Positions 41,797 through 51,127 are shown, counted from the first letter of the stretch. The stretch is DNA of 64,000 nucleotides from DAISJM01 sp036821485 (GCA_036821485.1 DAISJM010000002.1:1-64000), one strand, 5' to 3'. Notes: a model not told the origin generated them from the letters alone. Made by a program: numbers and translations.

Positions 41797-42411
41797 CTAC
41801 GCGGACTTCCCGCGCGCCCCACGGTTCGCGCCCATCATACCGTGCTTTTTCAGCAACGCAACCAGATCGGTCACGCAGGATTCGACGGAACGGCCGGCCG
41901 TGTTGATCCGCAACGCAGGCTTGCGCGGAGGCTCGTAGGGCGCGCTGACTCCCGTGAAATCCCGCACCGCGCCCGCCCGCGCCTTGCGATACAGCCCCTT
42001 CACGTCGCGTCGCTCGCACACTTCGAGCGCCGTCGCCACATGAATCTCAAAGAAGCGGTCGCGACCGATGATCTGCCGCGCGCGGTCGCGCGCTGCCCGA
42101 TACGGCGAAATGAACGCCGTGATGCAAATCACGCCCGCCTTCGCGAAGAGCGCCGCCACCTCGGCCAGCCGGCGAATGTTCTCGTCGCGGTCGCGAGCCG
42201 AGAACCCGAGGTCGCTGCACAGCCCCGTACGAATAATATCTCCATCCAACACGAAAACGTTGCGACCCAATCGAAGCATCCGCTGCTCCAACGCCTCCGC
42301 CAGCGTGGACTTGCCCGACGACGGCAGCCCCGTGAACCACACAACGCAACCGCGCGGCCGCACGGCCCCTGCAGATCCTGATTTTGTTTTAGCGGTGCGA
42401 CGCTTCATCAT
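41797..42411 (-). CDS. cysC: Adenylyl-sulfate (APS) kinase CysC
   Basis: 204 residues. After a basic N-terminal tail, the P-loop is GLPSSGKST near residue 28, followed by [30 protein letters not shown] and [11 protein letters not shown], all diagnostic of APS kinase, and the lid region [25 protein letters not shown]. It phosphorylates APS to PAPS. Two ATG codons in a row start the gene at 42411. It lies between the importer genes and cysDN. PAPS could feed sulfate reduction or sulfation of polymers; no cysH is in this window. Confidence 0.95.
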   Translation of the reverse strand: MMKRRTAKTKSGSAGAVRPRGCVVWFTGLPSSGKSTLAEALEQRMLRLGRNVFVLDGDIIRTGLCSDLGFSARDRDENIRRLAEVAALFAKAGVICITAFISPYRAARDRARQIIGRDRFFEIHVATALEVCERRDVKGLYRKARAGAVRDFTGVSAPYEPPRKPALRINTAGRSVESCVTDLVALLKKHGMMGANRGARGKSA

Positions 42412-42415
42412 GAAA

Positions 42416-43177
42416 TCAGCTCGCGTGAATCAATCCCCACTGACGACGAATGCGATGCTCGATTCGACCGAAAACCAACCGGTCCACCAACAGGCCGATC
42501 ACGATGGTCATCAGCATGATGCCGATGACCTGCGCGACATCGTTCAACTCGCGCCCCATGTGCAGCAGGAAGCCAAGGCCGATCGAGGACTTGATCAACT
42601 CCGCGGAAACCGCGCCATGCCAACCCATCGTCCACCCCAGCTTGATCCCGGTGACGATGCTTGGCAGTGCAGCAGGCATGATCACGCGATACCACATCTC
42701 ACGGCGCGGCGTCCCCAGCGTCTGGGCGGCGCGCAGGTACGGCGGCGGGATGTGCCCGATTCCGTCGGCCGTCGCAATCGCCACCGCAGCCATGGAACTC
42801 ATCACGATGACGAAGTAGATGCCCGTATCCTTCAATCCAAAGATCAGCAACGAGATCGGCACCCAGGCTGCCGACGGCAGTGTCTGCAGGCCCAGGAACA
42901 AAGACCGCAACGCCTCCGCGACCGTCCGATTCATTCCCATCATCAGCCCAAACACGAGGCCGATGACCGCCGAAAGCCCAAAGCCTATCCCCATGCGGAG
43001 CAATGTCGTCCGAATGCTCGGCCACAGAAACCCGTCCGCGGCCAACTCCCGCAGGCGGCTCAACACGATCAGGGGCGATGGCAACATGTACTTCGGCGCC
43101 ACACCGAGGTCGAACACCGCCTGCCAGATCGCCAGCAAGAGGACATAGAACAACAGTATCTTAAGCTTCCGTTTCAT
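42416..43177 (-). CDS. ABC transporter permease, SsuC/TauC/NrtB type
   Basis: 253 residues from the ATG at 43177, overlapping the ATPase gene by 17 bases. Six membrane helices and the EAA-like loop AAQTLGTPRREMWYRVIMPAALPSIVTGIKLG are visible. This permease family serves sulfonate, taurine, nitrate and related importers. Only four bases separate it from cysC, so importer and sulfur activation genes are one operon. Confidence 0.9.
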   Translation of the reverse strand: MKRKLKILLFYVLLLAIWQAVFDLGVAPKYMLPSPLIVLSRLRELAADGFLWPSIRTTLLRMGIGFGLSAVIGLVFGLMMGMNRTVAEALRSLFLGLQTLPSAAWVPISLLIFGLKDTGIYFVIVMSSMAAVAIATADGIGHIPPPYLRAAQTLGTPRREMWYRVIMPAALPSIVTGIKLGWTMGWHGAVSAELIKSSIGLGFLLHMGRELNDVAQVIGIMLMTIVIGLLVDRLVFGRIEHRIRRQWGLIHAS

Positions 43178-43979
43178 GATTCGTATCGCCCGTCGGCGGC
43201 AGTTCACTCCGGAGTTCGCCCAGAATCTGGCCCGCGAGACGGCTCACGTCCGGATCGTAGAAATCCCTCGGTCGCGCCAGCGGGACCGCGATCTCGCGCT
43301 TGATTCGCCCCGGCCTCGAAGTCAAGACCACCACGCGATCCCCCAGGCACGCCGCCTCGCGCACGTTGTGCGTCACAAATACACCCGTCTTCTTCGTACG
43401 CAGGAAGATTTCCTGGATCTGCGCGTAGAACCGCTCGCGCGTCAACGCGTCGAGCGAGCCAAAGGGCTCGTCGAACAGGATGATGTCCGGCTCGGGTGTG
43501 AGTGCGCGCGCCAACGCAACCCGCTGCCTCATGCCACCCGACAACTCGTGAATGCGCGACTTCTCGAAGCCGCTGAGCTGGACCATGTCGAGGTAGTGCC
43601 GCGCGCGCTCGAAACGCTCCTTGCGGTTAAGCTGTCGCTGATGCTCGATGCCGAAGAGCACATTGCCGATGACCGAGCGCCACGGAAAGAGTGCGTGCTC
43701 CTGGAACATCATCATGCGGTCCGAGCCGGGCCCCTTCACCGGCTTGCCATCCACCAACACCTTGCCCGTCGTTGGAAACTCCAGCCCTGCGATCAGGTTG
43801 AGCAACGTCGTCTTGCCGCAGCCCGACGAGCCGACCATGCAGAGAAACTCGCCCGCGGCCACATGGAGCGTGATGGCCTGAACGGCCTCGACCACCTGCG
43901 TGTTGGAGGTGAAGACCTTCGTCACGCCCTCGAGGCTGAGCTTCGGGGTTGCCCCCGTCTGTGCAACGGTATCCGCCAT
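43161..43979 (-). CDS. ABC transporter ATP-binding protein, SsuB/TauB/NrtD type
   Basis: 272 residues. Walker A GSSGCGKTT near 51, Q-loop MMFQEHALFPWRSV, signature LSGGMRQR, Walker B DIILFDEPFGSLD and switch FVTHNVREA are all present. The ALFPW and GGMRQRVALARAL forms are typical of the sulfonate/taurine/nitrate branch. The ATG comes one base after the binding-protein stop. Confidence 0.92.
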   Translation of the reverse strand: MADTVAQTGATPKLSLEGVTKVFTSNTQVVEAVQAITLHVAAGEFLCMVGSSGCGKTTLLNLIAGLEFPTTGKVLVDGKPVKGPGSDRMMMFQEHALFPWRSVIGNVLFGIEHQRQLNRKERFERARHYLDMVQLSGFEKSRIHELSGGMRQRVALARALTPEPDIILFDEPFGSLDALTRERFYAQIQEIFLRTKKTGVFVTHNVREAACLGDRVVVLTSRPGRIKREIAVPLARPRDFYDPDVSRLAGQILGELRSELPPTGDTNHETEA

Positions 43980-43980
43980 T

Positions 43981-44994
43981 CTACTTCACTTCAGGCAGGC
44001 CCTTTTCCTTCAGGACTTCGTTCAGAATCGACAGGCTGTAGATGCCATCCAACTTGGGGGATTCCTTGAGAAACCCGGCTTCAAAGGCGTCCTGCGCGGA
44101 CTTGAAGAGCGAGCTGGAAACAGGATCCCAAGTGAACTCGACCCGCTGGAACGCCTTCTGGATCACTTCGGGATCCAACGCCTTACCCGTATCCTTCTTG
44201 ATCTGTTCATTGACCACGGCCGCAGCGACCGCCTTGTCCGCGTTCAGCTTCTGCGTAATTTCAACATGCGCCTGCAGCAATTTCTTCACAAGCTCGGGAT
44301 TCTTCGCGAGGAATTTCCGGCTGACAATGAGATGCGTCGTGACATACCGGCCTTCCGGCCAGAGCGAACTCTCTTCCAGGAACACCTTGCCTCCCCCATC
44401 CTTCTCCAGCCGCGACACCCAAGGCTCCACCGTCCACGCGCCATCGATTTCCTTCTTCTGCATCATCAAGAGCTGGTCGGGATTGGCCAGCGGCATAACC
44501 GTGAGCGTGCCCCCTTTTTCGGCGAATTTGTAGCCGTGCTTGGCAAACCACGCGCGCGCTGCCACATCCTGCGTATTGCCGAGCTGCGGCGTGGCGATGG
44601 TTTTGCCGTCGAAATCCTTGTCGGTTGCGATGTTCGAATCCGGCCGGACGACCAGCGCCGCGCCGCCGCTCGCACCGCCCGCCACAATGACGAAGCTCTC
44701 CCCCTCCGACTTGATGAACCCGTTGACGGCAGGATTCGGGCCGATGAAGGTCGCATCAATTGCGTCTGCAAACAACGCCTCGACGGCGGAAGGTCCGGCG
44801 TTAAACACCGTCCACTTGATCGGCACGCCGACGGCTTTCTCAAACTCACCCGACGCCTTGGCCATCAAGGCCTGCGCGTGCGTCACGTTGGGGAAATGGC
44901 CCAATCGCAATTCCGTGGCCTGCTGCCCGAACACCGCCGATGCACCCAGCACGCTCAACGCCAGAAGACAACCCACCCATGTGCGCGACTTCAC
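43981..44994 (-). CDS. ABC transporter substrate-binding protein, SsuA/NrtA-like
   Basis: 337 residues. The GTG at 44994 is chosen because AAGGAGG lies seven bases before it, and it places a clean signal peptide at the N terminus (MKSRTWVGCLLALSVLGASAVFG). The longer frame to 45033 has no such site. The mature part (ELRLGHFPNVTHAQALMAKASGEFEK; DATFIGPNPAVNGF; GKTIATPQLGNTQDVAARAWF) is the NMT1/THI5-like SsuA fold. The ligand could be a sulfonate, sulfate ester, sulfate or nitrate. Linkage to cysCDN favours a sulfur compound. No desulfonating monooxygenase (ssuD or tauD) is nearby. Confidence 0.88.
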   Translation of the reverse strand: MKSRTWVGCLLALSVLGASAVFGQQATELRLGHFPNVTHAQALMAKASGEFEKAVGVPIKWTVFNAGPSAVEALFADAIDATFIGPNPAVNGFIKSEGESFVIVAGGASGGAALVVRPDSNIATDKDFDGKTIATPQLGNTQDVAARAWFAKHGYKFAEKGGTLTVMPLANPDQLLMMQKKEIDGAWTVEPWVSRLEKDGGGKVFLEESSLWPEGRYVTTHLIVSRKFLAKNPELVKKLLQAHVEITQKLNADKAVAAAVVNEQIKKDTGKALDPEVIQKAFQRVEFTWDPVSSSLFKSAQDAFEAGFLKESPKLDGIYSLSILNEVLKEKGLPEVK

Positions 44995-45104
44995 CGAAGC
45001 CCTCCTTGTTTGGACCTGAATCGCAGCCGCCATGTCTAATCCAAGGAAAAGGGTTAGGCAACGCTATTCTGGGTACGGCCGGGCACGCCGGGCTCTGGCC
45101 AGCC

Positions 45105-45503
45105 TCATCCAGCGGACGGCAACCCCGTACGCCAGAGAATTCCGGGAATCCCGGCAAAGTGCCGGTCGTGGCTGATGATCTCTGCGTGGATCGATTGCGC
45201 GCAGACGGCAATGGCGAGATCGGTAAGCGGCAACACCCGGCCCTTACGGTCCAACTTCCACGCCAGATTCGCCACAGCTTCCCAAATAGCCGCGGTGGTC
45301 TCCACGGAGGGAATGAGATCGAAGAACTCCTCCATCTCCGACCGGACTGCCGGGTTAATGACCCCCCGGATGACTTCCGCCCGGATCAGGCCGCAAGACG
45401 CCAGCGCCCCGGACTGGACATAGGGCGCCAGCATTCTGACGGGACTGTGACCACGCCTCATCCAGTCGATATAGACCGTGGAATCAACGAGCAGAACGGC
45501 CAC
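45105..45503 (-). CDS. vapC: VapC-type PIN-domain toxin ribonuclease
   Basis: 132 residues from a GTG at 45503, overlapping vapB by 20 bases. The PIN acidic residues are in place: first Asp in LLVDSTVYIDW, Glu in GLIRAEVIRG, Asp in LPLTDLAIAV and Asp in IISHDRHFAGIPG. VapC toxins cut tRNA or rRNA when the antitoxin is lost. The antitoxin gene lies directly upstream, as usual for vapBC. Confidence 0.92.
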   Translation of the reverse strand: MAVLLVDSTVYIDWMRRGHSPVRMLAPYVQSGALASCGLIRAEVIRGVINPAVRSEMEEFFDLIPSVETTAAIWEAVANLAWKLDRKGRVLPLTDLAIAVCAQSIHAEIISHDRHFAGIPGILWRTGLPSAG

Positions 45504-45723
45504 GAGGCGTCTCCCGGTTGCGCATGGCGACCACATCGTACTTCGGGTCCACGGCGGACTTGTATTCCGTTTCGCGGACCGCGCAGGTCAGCAGCTTCTT
45601 CAACCGTGCCGCGCGCTCAGCTTCGGTCAACGCGTAATCCACCGCGGCCTTACGCGTCTTGAGACCCGCCACCTGCATCACGCGCTTGAGCTTGGCCTCA
45701 TCGATATCAATCGTGGTCTTCAT
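45484..45723 (-). CDS. vapB: VapB-type ribbon-helix-helix antitoxin
   Basis: 79 residues from the ATG at 45723. MKTTIDIDEAKLKRVMQVAG and LKTRKAAVDYALTEAERAARL form a ribbon-helix-helix domain of the VapB type (MKTTIDID strand, KTRKEAVD helix). The C-terminal 35 residues would wrap VapC. Inverted repeats that could be its operator start 12 bases upstream. It presumably represses its own promoter with VapC as co-repressor. Confidence 0.9.
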   Translation of the reverse strand: MKTTIDIDEAKLKRVMQVAGLKTRKAAVDYALTEAERAARLKKLLTCAVRETEYKSAVDPKYDVVAMRNRETPRGRSAR

Positions 45724-45734
45724 ACGGGAAATGA

Positions 45735-45771
45735 TACGGCAGATGCTGCCGTACTTCAAGCCGTATTACGG
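45735..45771. promoter_or_regulatory. Candidate VapB operator, two inverted repeats
   Basis: TACGGCAG-ATG-CTGCCGTA (45735-45753) is a perfect 8-3-8 inverted repeat, and CCGTA-T-TACGG (45761-45771) is a second palindrome built from the same TACGG half-site. They lie 12 to 48 bases before the vapB start codon, where an autoregulatory operator is expected. Confidence 0.6.
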
Positions 45772-45798
45772 AGTCTCGCGACGGTTACTGCGGATGGC

Positions 45799-46611
45799 TC
45801 AGAACCGATACGTTCCGGTAAGCTCCACGTTCTGCCGGTCGCCAAATCCGCCTTCAAGCGAAATTTCGACGTTCCGACCGACGCACAGGGCCACCCCCGC
45901 AAGGTAATTCCAAGGGGTGTCATCCTTAAGGCGCACGTTGTAATCCACCGGGCCAAGGCCGGTGATATTGATCGAGCCCTTGTGCTCTTCCGTCACCTGC
46001 TGGTACATCGCGCCGAGCCAGAGAATCACGTTGTTCTTCTCGCCCGGCCCCTTGAGCTGCGCGCCCACGCGGGGCTGCAACACCCAGGCATTGATCGTGG
46101 AATCCTGCTCGTCCAACTCCGTGCCGGTGTAGATGCCGGTCAGCGAAGCAAAGTATTCTTTCCAGCCGCCGGCCAACACCGCGCCACCGCCGTACACAAT
46201 GCCGTTGTAGTCCACCTCGATCTTCGGCAGCGGCGGCATCATCTTGATGTCGGTCTGGCCGTCGATATTCCCCAGCAGCGCAAAGACGTTAAGGAAGGGA
46301 AGCAGCCAGACGTCGAACTTCACATTCTCTTCAATGGTCTCATTCTCAATACTCAGCGCGTCTACGCCTGCGCTGAGTTGCGCGATCATGGCGTTGACTT
46401 CCGGAATCGGCGAACTCGCCTGCCAGCGGTCCAGTGAGTAGTCCTGGCTTTGCCAGTAGAAGGTCAGCCCCACCCCCATCGGCAGCGGCATCTCTTCATT
46501 CTTCGCGGCAGGACGCCCCCATGGCAGAACGTCGCCCGGTCCCCCAGCCCATGCCGCACCCACGCCCGCAAGAACCACAACCAGAAGAATGAAGAATAAG
46601 CCTCTCTTCAC
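45799..46611 (-). CDS. Outer-membrane beta-barrel protein, unknown function
   Basis: 270 residues from a GTG at 46611, chosen for the GGAGGAG ribosome site just upstream; the open frame continues much further but lacks such a site there. Signal peptide: MKRGLFFILLVVVLAGVGAAWAG. The mature chain alternates polar and hydrophobic residues in strands (GVGLTFYWQSQDYSLDRW; NGIVYGGGAVLAGGWKEYFASLTGIY; NVILWLGAMYQQV) and ends in a terminal phenylalanine (ELTGTYRF), the usual C-terminal sign of barrel proteins. No named family recognised. It is divergent from the cytidylyltransferase gene. Confidence 0.78.
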   Translation of the reverse strand: MKRGLFFILLVVVLAGVGAAWAGGPGDVLPWGRPAAKNEEMPLPMGVGLTFYWQSQDYSLDRWQASSPIPEVNAMIAQLSAGVDALSIENETIEENVKFDVWLLPFLNVFALLGNIDGQTDIKMMPPLPKIEVDYNGIVYGGGAVLAGGWKEYFASLTGIYTGTELDEQDSTINAWVLQPRVGAQLKGPGEKNNVILWLGAMYQQVTEEHKGSINITGLGPVDYNVRLKDDTPWNYLAGVALCVGRNVEISLEGGFGDRQNVELTGTYRF

Positions 46612-46749
46612 AATGCTCCTCCACGTTTGGGTTGCGAGGCACGTTCGCCTCTTGGCTGAAGGGTAGCCGGTAGCCCGATACGCGACAATCATGAATTCAC
46701 GTCCAAATGTCTTGAGACCACGCCGGGGTTGAATCACATTGTCCGCAGC

Positions 46750-47331
46750 ATGAAACACGCGGGCATCGTTCTGGCGGCGGGCGCTTCGTCGCGTATGGGT
46801 CAACCCAAGGCACTCCTGCCCACACCCGGCGGCGTGCCGCTTGCGATTCACCAGGCGCGACTCCTCCAAGCCGCCGGCTGCGCACCCGTCATCATCGTCC
46901 TCGGTGCCCAAGCCAACCGCATCCGCCCACAACTCGCCGGCTTCCAAGTCGCCCTTAATAAGGAATGGGGAACCGGCCGGGTTTCATCGGTCCAGACCGG
47001 CCTGCGCGCGGCCGCGGCAGACGGCTACATCATTCTTCCCGTCGACACTGTGGGCGTTCAAGCCGGCACCCTGAAGCGACTGCGCGAAACGGCCGACACC
47101 ACCACCGCCCACGCAATCCGACCGACGTTCGGCGGCAAGGAAGGCAAGGTGATGTGGATCTCCGCCACACTCGCCGCCACTATCCTCCAGCTCGACCCCA
47201 AAAACGAAAACTCCCGGCTCGACCACTTCTTCCGCACCCAGTCCGAGCAACTCCCCTGCCCCGACCCCGCTCTCCTGAACAATGTGAACACACCGGAGGA
47301 TTGGGAAAAGGCGCGTGGAACGCTAAGGTAA
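46750..47331 (+). CDS. mocA: Molybdenum cofactor cytidylyltransferase-like protein (MocA/MobA family)
   Basis: 193 residues from the ATG at 46750. The nucleotidyltransferase start VLAAGASSRMGQPKALLP binds CTP or GTP, and DGYIILPVDTVGV holds the metal-site aspartate (the family usually has LxDQP; here LPVDT). The product probably adds CMP to molybdopterin. It faces, at three bases distance, a three-subunit xanthine-dehydrogenase-type enzyme that needs such a cofactor. The exact nucleotide used cannot be told from sequence. Confidence 0.82.
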   Translation: MKHAGIVLAAGASSRMGQPKALLPTPGGVPLAIHQARLLQAAGCAPVIIVLGAQANRIRPQLAGFQVALNKEWGTGRVSSVQTGLRAAAADGYIILPVDTVGVQAGTLKRLRETADTTTAHAIRPTFGGKEGKVMWISATLAATILQLDPKNENSRLDHFFRTQSEQLPCPDPALLNNVNTPEDWEKARGTLR

Positions 47332-47334
47332 GCC

Positions 47335-48207
47335 TTACCCGCACACGTGCGCGAGTTCTTCGAGGAAGCCGCGGACCAACCGGCCCGACACCCACCCGCG
47401 ATATTCTGCAGTTGAACGGATGTCGTCGATCGGTTTGAGGGACGCCGTCACCTTCGCTTCAACTTCGTCGAGCAGCTTCTTGTTGATCTTCTTCCCGGGC
47501 AGCCACGCCTCCAAGTCGCCCAAGCGAACCGCCGTCGGCGCCATGCTGCCCAGCGCGACGGCAAACGATTCCACAACGCCCGCGGACGCCTTTCCGCGCC
47601 ACGCGCCCATCACTTTGGAAATCGCCTGCGCCGCACGCGGCCCAAGTTTCGTGAAGCCTTCCCGGAAACCATACGGCAGTTTGGGCAGCACAAAACGGAC
47701 AATCAATTCCTCGGGCTTGAGGTCGATCTTCCGGTAGCCAAGGAAGAATTGCGCCAGCGAAATCGTGCGCTCGCCCGCTACCGACGCCACCACCACGCTC
47801 CCGCCGGTCACCAGCAGTGCGGGCGCGAGATCGCCCGCCGGACTTGCATTGGCCACGTTGCCCGCAATCGTGCCGAGCGATTGAATCTGCACACCGCCGA
47901 CCGTCGCCGCCGACGCGGCCAGCGCGGGCGCGAATTGCCGAACCAGCGCCGACGTGTGAAGCTGCCAGTGCGTCGTTGCCGCGCCTACAACGATCGCGTC
48001 GTCTTCCTCGCGGATACCGCGGAGCTCCGGCACGCCAAGGATGCCGACGACACGCTCCGGCGCAGGCTGCAGGCCCGACTCCCATTGCACCATGAGGTCG
48101 GTGCCGCCTGCGAGGATGCGGCCGCGCCGCTTCTCATCGGCCTGAATCTCCAGCGCCTCCTTGAGGCTGGCCGGAAACACGCACGCTATGTCTTCGACGC
48201 TTCGCAT
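47335..48207 (-). CDS. Xanthine dehydrogenase/CO dehydrogenase-type FAD-binding subunit
   Basis: 290 residues. FAD motifs of the family are present: ILAGGTDLMVQWESG near residue 31 and TIAGNVANASPAGDLAPAL near 112, the latter being the T-(I/V)-GG/AGN-...-SP.(S/A)D consensus. It passes electrons from the iron-sulfur subunit to NAD or another acceptor. It is the third gene in the operon, three bases after the small subunit. Confidence 0.9.
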   Translation of the reverse strand: MRSVEDIACVFPASLKEALEIQADEKRRGRILAGGTDLMVQWESGLQPAPERVVGILGVPELRGIREEDDAIVVGAATTHWQLHTSALVRQFAPALAASAATVGGVQIQSLGTIAGNVANASPAGDLAPALLVTGGSVVVASVAGERTISLAQFFLGYRKIDLKPEELIVRFVLPKLPYGFREGFTKLGPRAAQAISKVMGAWRGKASAGVVESFAVALGSMAPTAVRLGDLEAWLPGKKINKKLLDEVEAKVTASLKPIDDIRSTAEYRGWVSGRLVRGFLEELAHVCG

Positions 48208-48210
48208 CGG

Positions 48211-48690
48211 TCACGCACGCTTCCACTTCGTAGCCGCCAACTCCACTGCTTCAACAATCTTCTGATAGCCCGTGCACCGGCAGAGGTTACCCGCGTGCGC
48301 CGTGCGGATCTCGGCCTCGTCCGGATGCGGATTCCGCGTCAGCAACGCGTAGGACGACATGATCATGCCGGGGATGCAGAACCCGCACTGCGCGGCGCCC
48401 TTCTCGACATAGGCCTCCTGCAACAGCCGGCCGTTTTCGGTCTTCTCCAAACCCTCCACCGTCATCAGCTCCGATCCGTCGGGCACGTGACCCGCGGCCA
48501 TGAGACAGGAAACCACGGGCTGGCCGTTCAGCAAAATCGTACACGCACCGCACTCGCCCTCGCCGCAACCTTCCTTGGTTCCGGTGAGCTTGAGTTCAAC
48601 CCGCAACACGTCGAGCAGCCGCCGCGCGGGCGGCACATCCACTGTCCGACTCTCGCCATTCACGACCCAGGTTCGTTTGACCGTTTTCAT
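48211..48690 (-). CDS. Xanthine dehydrogenase/CO dehydrogenase-type 2Fe-2S subunit
   Basis: 159 residues. The plant-type 2Fe-2S site is KEGCGEGECGACTILLNG with a later cysteine in VVSCL. The second 2Fe-2S cluster has QCGFCIPGMI and LCRCTGYQKI. These eight cysteines define the small subunit of molybdenum hydroxylases. The gene overlaps the large-subunit stop by four bases (ATGA). Confidence 0.95.
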   Translation of the reverse strand: MKTVKRTWVVNGESRTVDVPPARRLLDVLRVELKLTGTKEGCGEGECGACTILLNGQPVVSCLMAAGHVPDGSELMTVEGLEKTENGRLLQEAYVEKGAAQCGFCIPGMIMSSYALLTRNPHPDEAEIRTAHAGNLCRCTGYQKIVEAVELAATKWKRA

Positions 48691-51008
48691 TTCGTGTCTT
48701 TCGCGCTCAGGGCCCGCAGCAATTTCTCGGGCGTGATCGGGAGGTCGGTCATCCGCACGCCCGTCGCCTGGAACACCGCGTTGGCAATCGCCGGCGCAAG
48801 GCCATCCATCGGCATCTCGCCCACACCCTTCGCGCCGGGCGCGGCAAATTCGTAGGGGAACTCGACAAAGTGAATATCGTACTCGGGCACGTCAAGCATG
48901 GTCGGAATGATGTAGGTCTGCATGCGGTCGGCGTCGAACCGGCCGTTGCGGATGCCCATCTTCTCCATCACCGCGTAGCCCAGCGCCTGCGTCAGCCCAC
49001 CTTCGATCTGGCCTTTCGCCAGCACCGGGTTGATCAGGCGACCGATATCAAACACCGCCGTAACTTTCCTCACGCTCAGCGCAAGCGTGCGTGGATCGAT
49101 CTCAACCTCGGCAATGTTGCAGCCCCATGCGAACGCGGGATACGCATCGCCGCGGAACGTCTTTTGATCCCACTTGATCTTGTCGGGCAGCTTGAACCCA
49201 TTTTCCACGCGGGTGGGTCCGTGCTGCTGCAGGTACTTGTCGGCCACGCTGTCGAATTGGCGCGCGCTGGTGATCGGCTTGCCGGCGAATTCCTCCAGCA
49301 TGGCGCGGAGTTTCTGAGCCGCACCAAAAAGCGTCGCGCCGACCACCATCGTCGTGCGGGATGCAACCGTCGGCCCGCTGTTGGGCGCGAGCGATGTGTC
49401 CGGCAGCGGATAGCGCACCTGCTCGATCGCGGCGCAGAGCCCGTCGGCGACAATCTGCGAAAGCACGGTGAACGCGCCCTGCCCCATATCGGTGGAGCTG
49501 ACGCGAATGGTGACGCCGGGCCGGCCGTTCTCAAACCAGCCGAGCTCGAGCAACACCTTTGTGCCGATCTTCGATTCGCCGTCGCCGGTGAAGCCAGAAC
49601 CGTGCGCGAAGAACGAAAGGCCAATGCCGTACCACGATTTGGCGCCGGGCTTGCCGTGCGTACAACGCTTGAGTTTCTGGTCGAACTTCGCGCGCTGTAG
49701 CGCTTCGGTGAGGACGGTCGGCGAGCCCACGCTGTCGATCAACACCATGCCCGTCGGCGTCGTATCGCCAACCTGCAGACAGTTTTTCAGCCTGAACTCG
49801 TGCGGGGCAACACCGAGAGCTTCGGCGCAGCGGTCAATCTGCGACTCCATACCCCACGTCGCCTGCGGCGCGCCGAAACCACGGAACGCGCCCGACGGAA
49901 AAACATTCGTGCGACCGGTCAGCCCGTTGACGTCAACATTCGGGCAGCGGTAACCCATCGCCGCGTGGAGGATGCCGCGGTACATCACGACATCGCTCAA
50001 CGTCAGGTACGCACCGCCGTTGAGCAGGAAATCGACCTTGATCGCGGTGATCGTGCCGTCGCGCTTGAGGCCGGTCTTGTGGCGAACCCAGACGGGGTGG
50101 CGCTTGGTGGTGAAGAGAATGTCCTGGTGGCGGTCGTAAATCAGTTTCACCGGTTTGCCGGATTTCAGCGCCGGAAGCGCGCAGTAGCCGGCGACCATCG
50201 ACGGGAATTCCTCCTTGCCGCCAAACGCTCCGCCCACGGCTTCCTGTCGCACGCGCACCTTGTCCGCCGGCAGGCCGAGCGCTTCATGAAGCTCATGCAC
50301 CACATAGTACGGACACTGCAAGCTGCCGCGCAGGAACACGCCGCCGTCCTTCTGCGGAATGGCAATCATGCCCTGCGGTTCGATATAGAGCTGCTCCTGG
50401 TATCCGGCGGTGTACTCGCCCTCGACGACAAGGTCCGCTTCGGCCAGCCCCTTCTCGACATCGCCCTTGATGATGGACTGACTGCAGAGGACGTCACCCG
50501 ACGCGGGCGTACCCCCGGCAAATCCGCCGACGCCCGCAGGCGCCTGCTGTTCGACGCCGGTCACCAGCTTCCCGTCCTTGAACAGCGCCACGAGTTCTTC
50601 CAGCGTGAGGATGGGCGGCAGTTCCTCGATATCGGCCTTGATATGCGCGGCGGCTTCCTTCGCTTGTGCGAGCGTCGGCGCGGCGACGAGTGCCATCGGC
50701 TCGCCAATGTAGCGCACGGTGTCGGCCGCGAGCACGGGCATGGAGCGGTCGTGCATCACGAAGAGATTGGGGCCGGGAATGTCGGACGCCGTGACGACGA
50801 CAACCTTGGACCAGTCGAAGGCGGGGTCGAGTTGCAGGCCGCGGAGCTTGCCATGAGCCACGGGCGAGCGAACCACGAACGCATGCCAGCAACCCGGCAT
50901 GTCGAGATCATCCACGTACTGGGTGATTCCGCGCACCTTCTCAAGGCCATCCACGCGTGCGATGCCCTTGCCGATGATGCCCTTGCGATGTGTCACGCCT
51001 GTGGTCAT
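48687..51008 (-). CDS. Xanthine dehydrogenase/aldehyde oxidase-type molybdopterin-binding subunit
   Basis: 773 residues from the ATG at 51008. Family marks: GKGIARVDGLEKVRGITQYVDDL at the start, EAVGGAFGGKEEFPS for cofactor binding, FRGFGAPQ, and near the end GAKGVGEMPMDG whose glutamate is the catalytic base. The enzyme hydroxylates a purine, aldehyde or aromatic heterocycle. Which one is not clear, since it lacks known neighbours of purine breakdown. First gene of the three-subunit operon. Confidence 0.92.
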   Translation of the reverse strand: MTTGVTHRKGIIGKGIARVDGLEKVRGITQYVDDLDMPGCWHAFVVRSPVAHGKLRGLQLDPAFDWSKVVVVTASDIPGPNLFVMHDRSMPVLAADTVRYIGEPMALVAAPTLAQAKEAAAHIKADIEELPPILTLEELVALFKDGKLVTGVEQQAPAGVGGFAGGTPASGDVLCSQSIIKGDVEKGLAEADLVVEGEYTAGYQEQLYIEPQGMIAIPQKDGGVFLRGSLQCPYYVVHELHEALGLPADKVRVRQEAVGGAFGGKEEFPSMVAGYCALPALKSGKPVKLIYDRHQDILFTTKRHPVWVRHKTGLKRDGTITAIKVDFLLNGGAYLTLSDVVMYRGILHAAMGYRCPNVDVNGLTGRTNVFPSGAFRGFGAPQATWGMESQIDRCAEALGVAPHEFRLKNCLQVGDTTPTGMVLIDSVGSPTVLTEALQRAKFDQKLKRCTHGKPGAKSWYGIGLSFFAHGSGFTGDGESKIGTKVLLELGWFENGRPGVTIRVSSTDMGQGAFTVLSQIVADGLCAAIEQVRYPLPDTSLAPNSGPTVASRTTMVVGATLFGAAQKLRAMLEEFAGKPITSARQFDSVADKYLQQHGPTRVENGFKLPDKIKWDQKTFRGDAYPAFAWGCNIAEVEIDPRTLALSVRKVTAVFDIGRLINPVLAKGQIEGGLTQALGYAVMEKMGIRNGRFDADRMQTYIIPTMLDVPEYDIHFVEFPYEFAAPGAKGVGEMPMDGLAPAIANAVFQATGVRMTDLPITPEKLLRALSAKDTK

Positions 51009-51127
51009 CGAATAGCGAACCCGTGTCCTCAGAATACGCACCGCCACTGAATAAATCAAACGCTTCGGCCCCGCTCCACTCACCTTCTTCCTTGTTAACC
51101 TTCAGATGCAATGGCAACGTAGCAAGC

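Noticed and set aside
46612..46947. N-terminal extension of the outer-membrane barrel gene
   Set aside because: The upstream frame lacks a ribosome site and overlaps the divergent cytidylyltransferase gene; the GTG at 46611 gives a signal peptide.
49800..51050. 416-codon plus-strand frame
   Set aside because: Shadow of the molybdopterin subunit of the xanthine-dehydrogenase-type enzyme.
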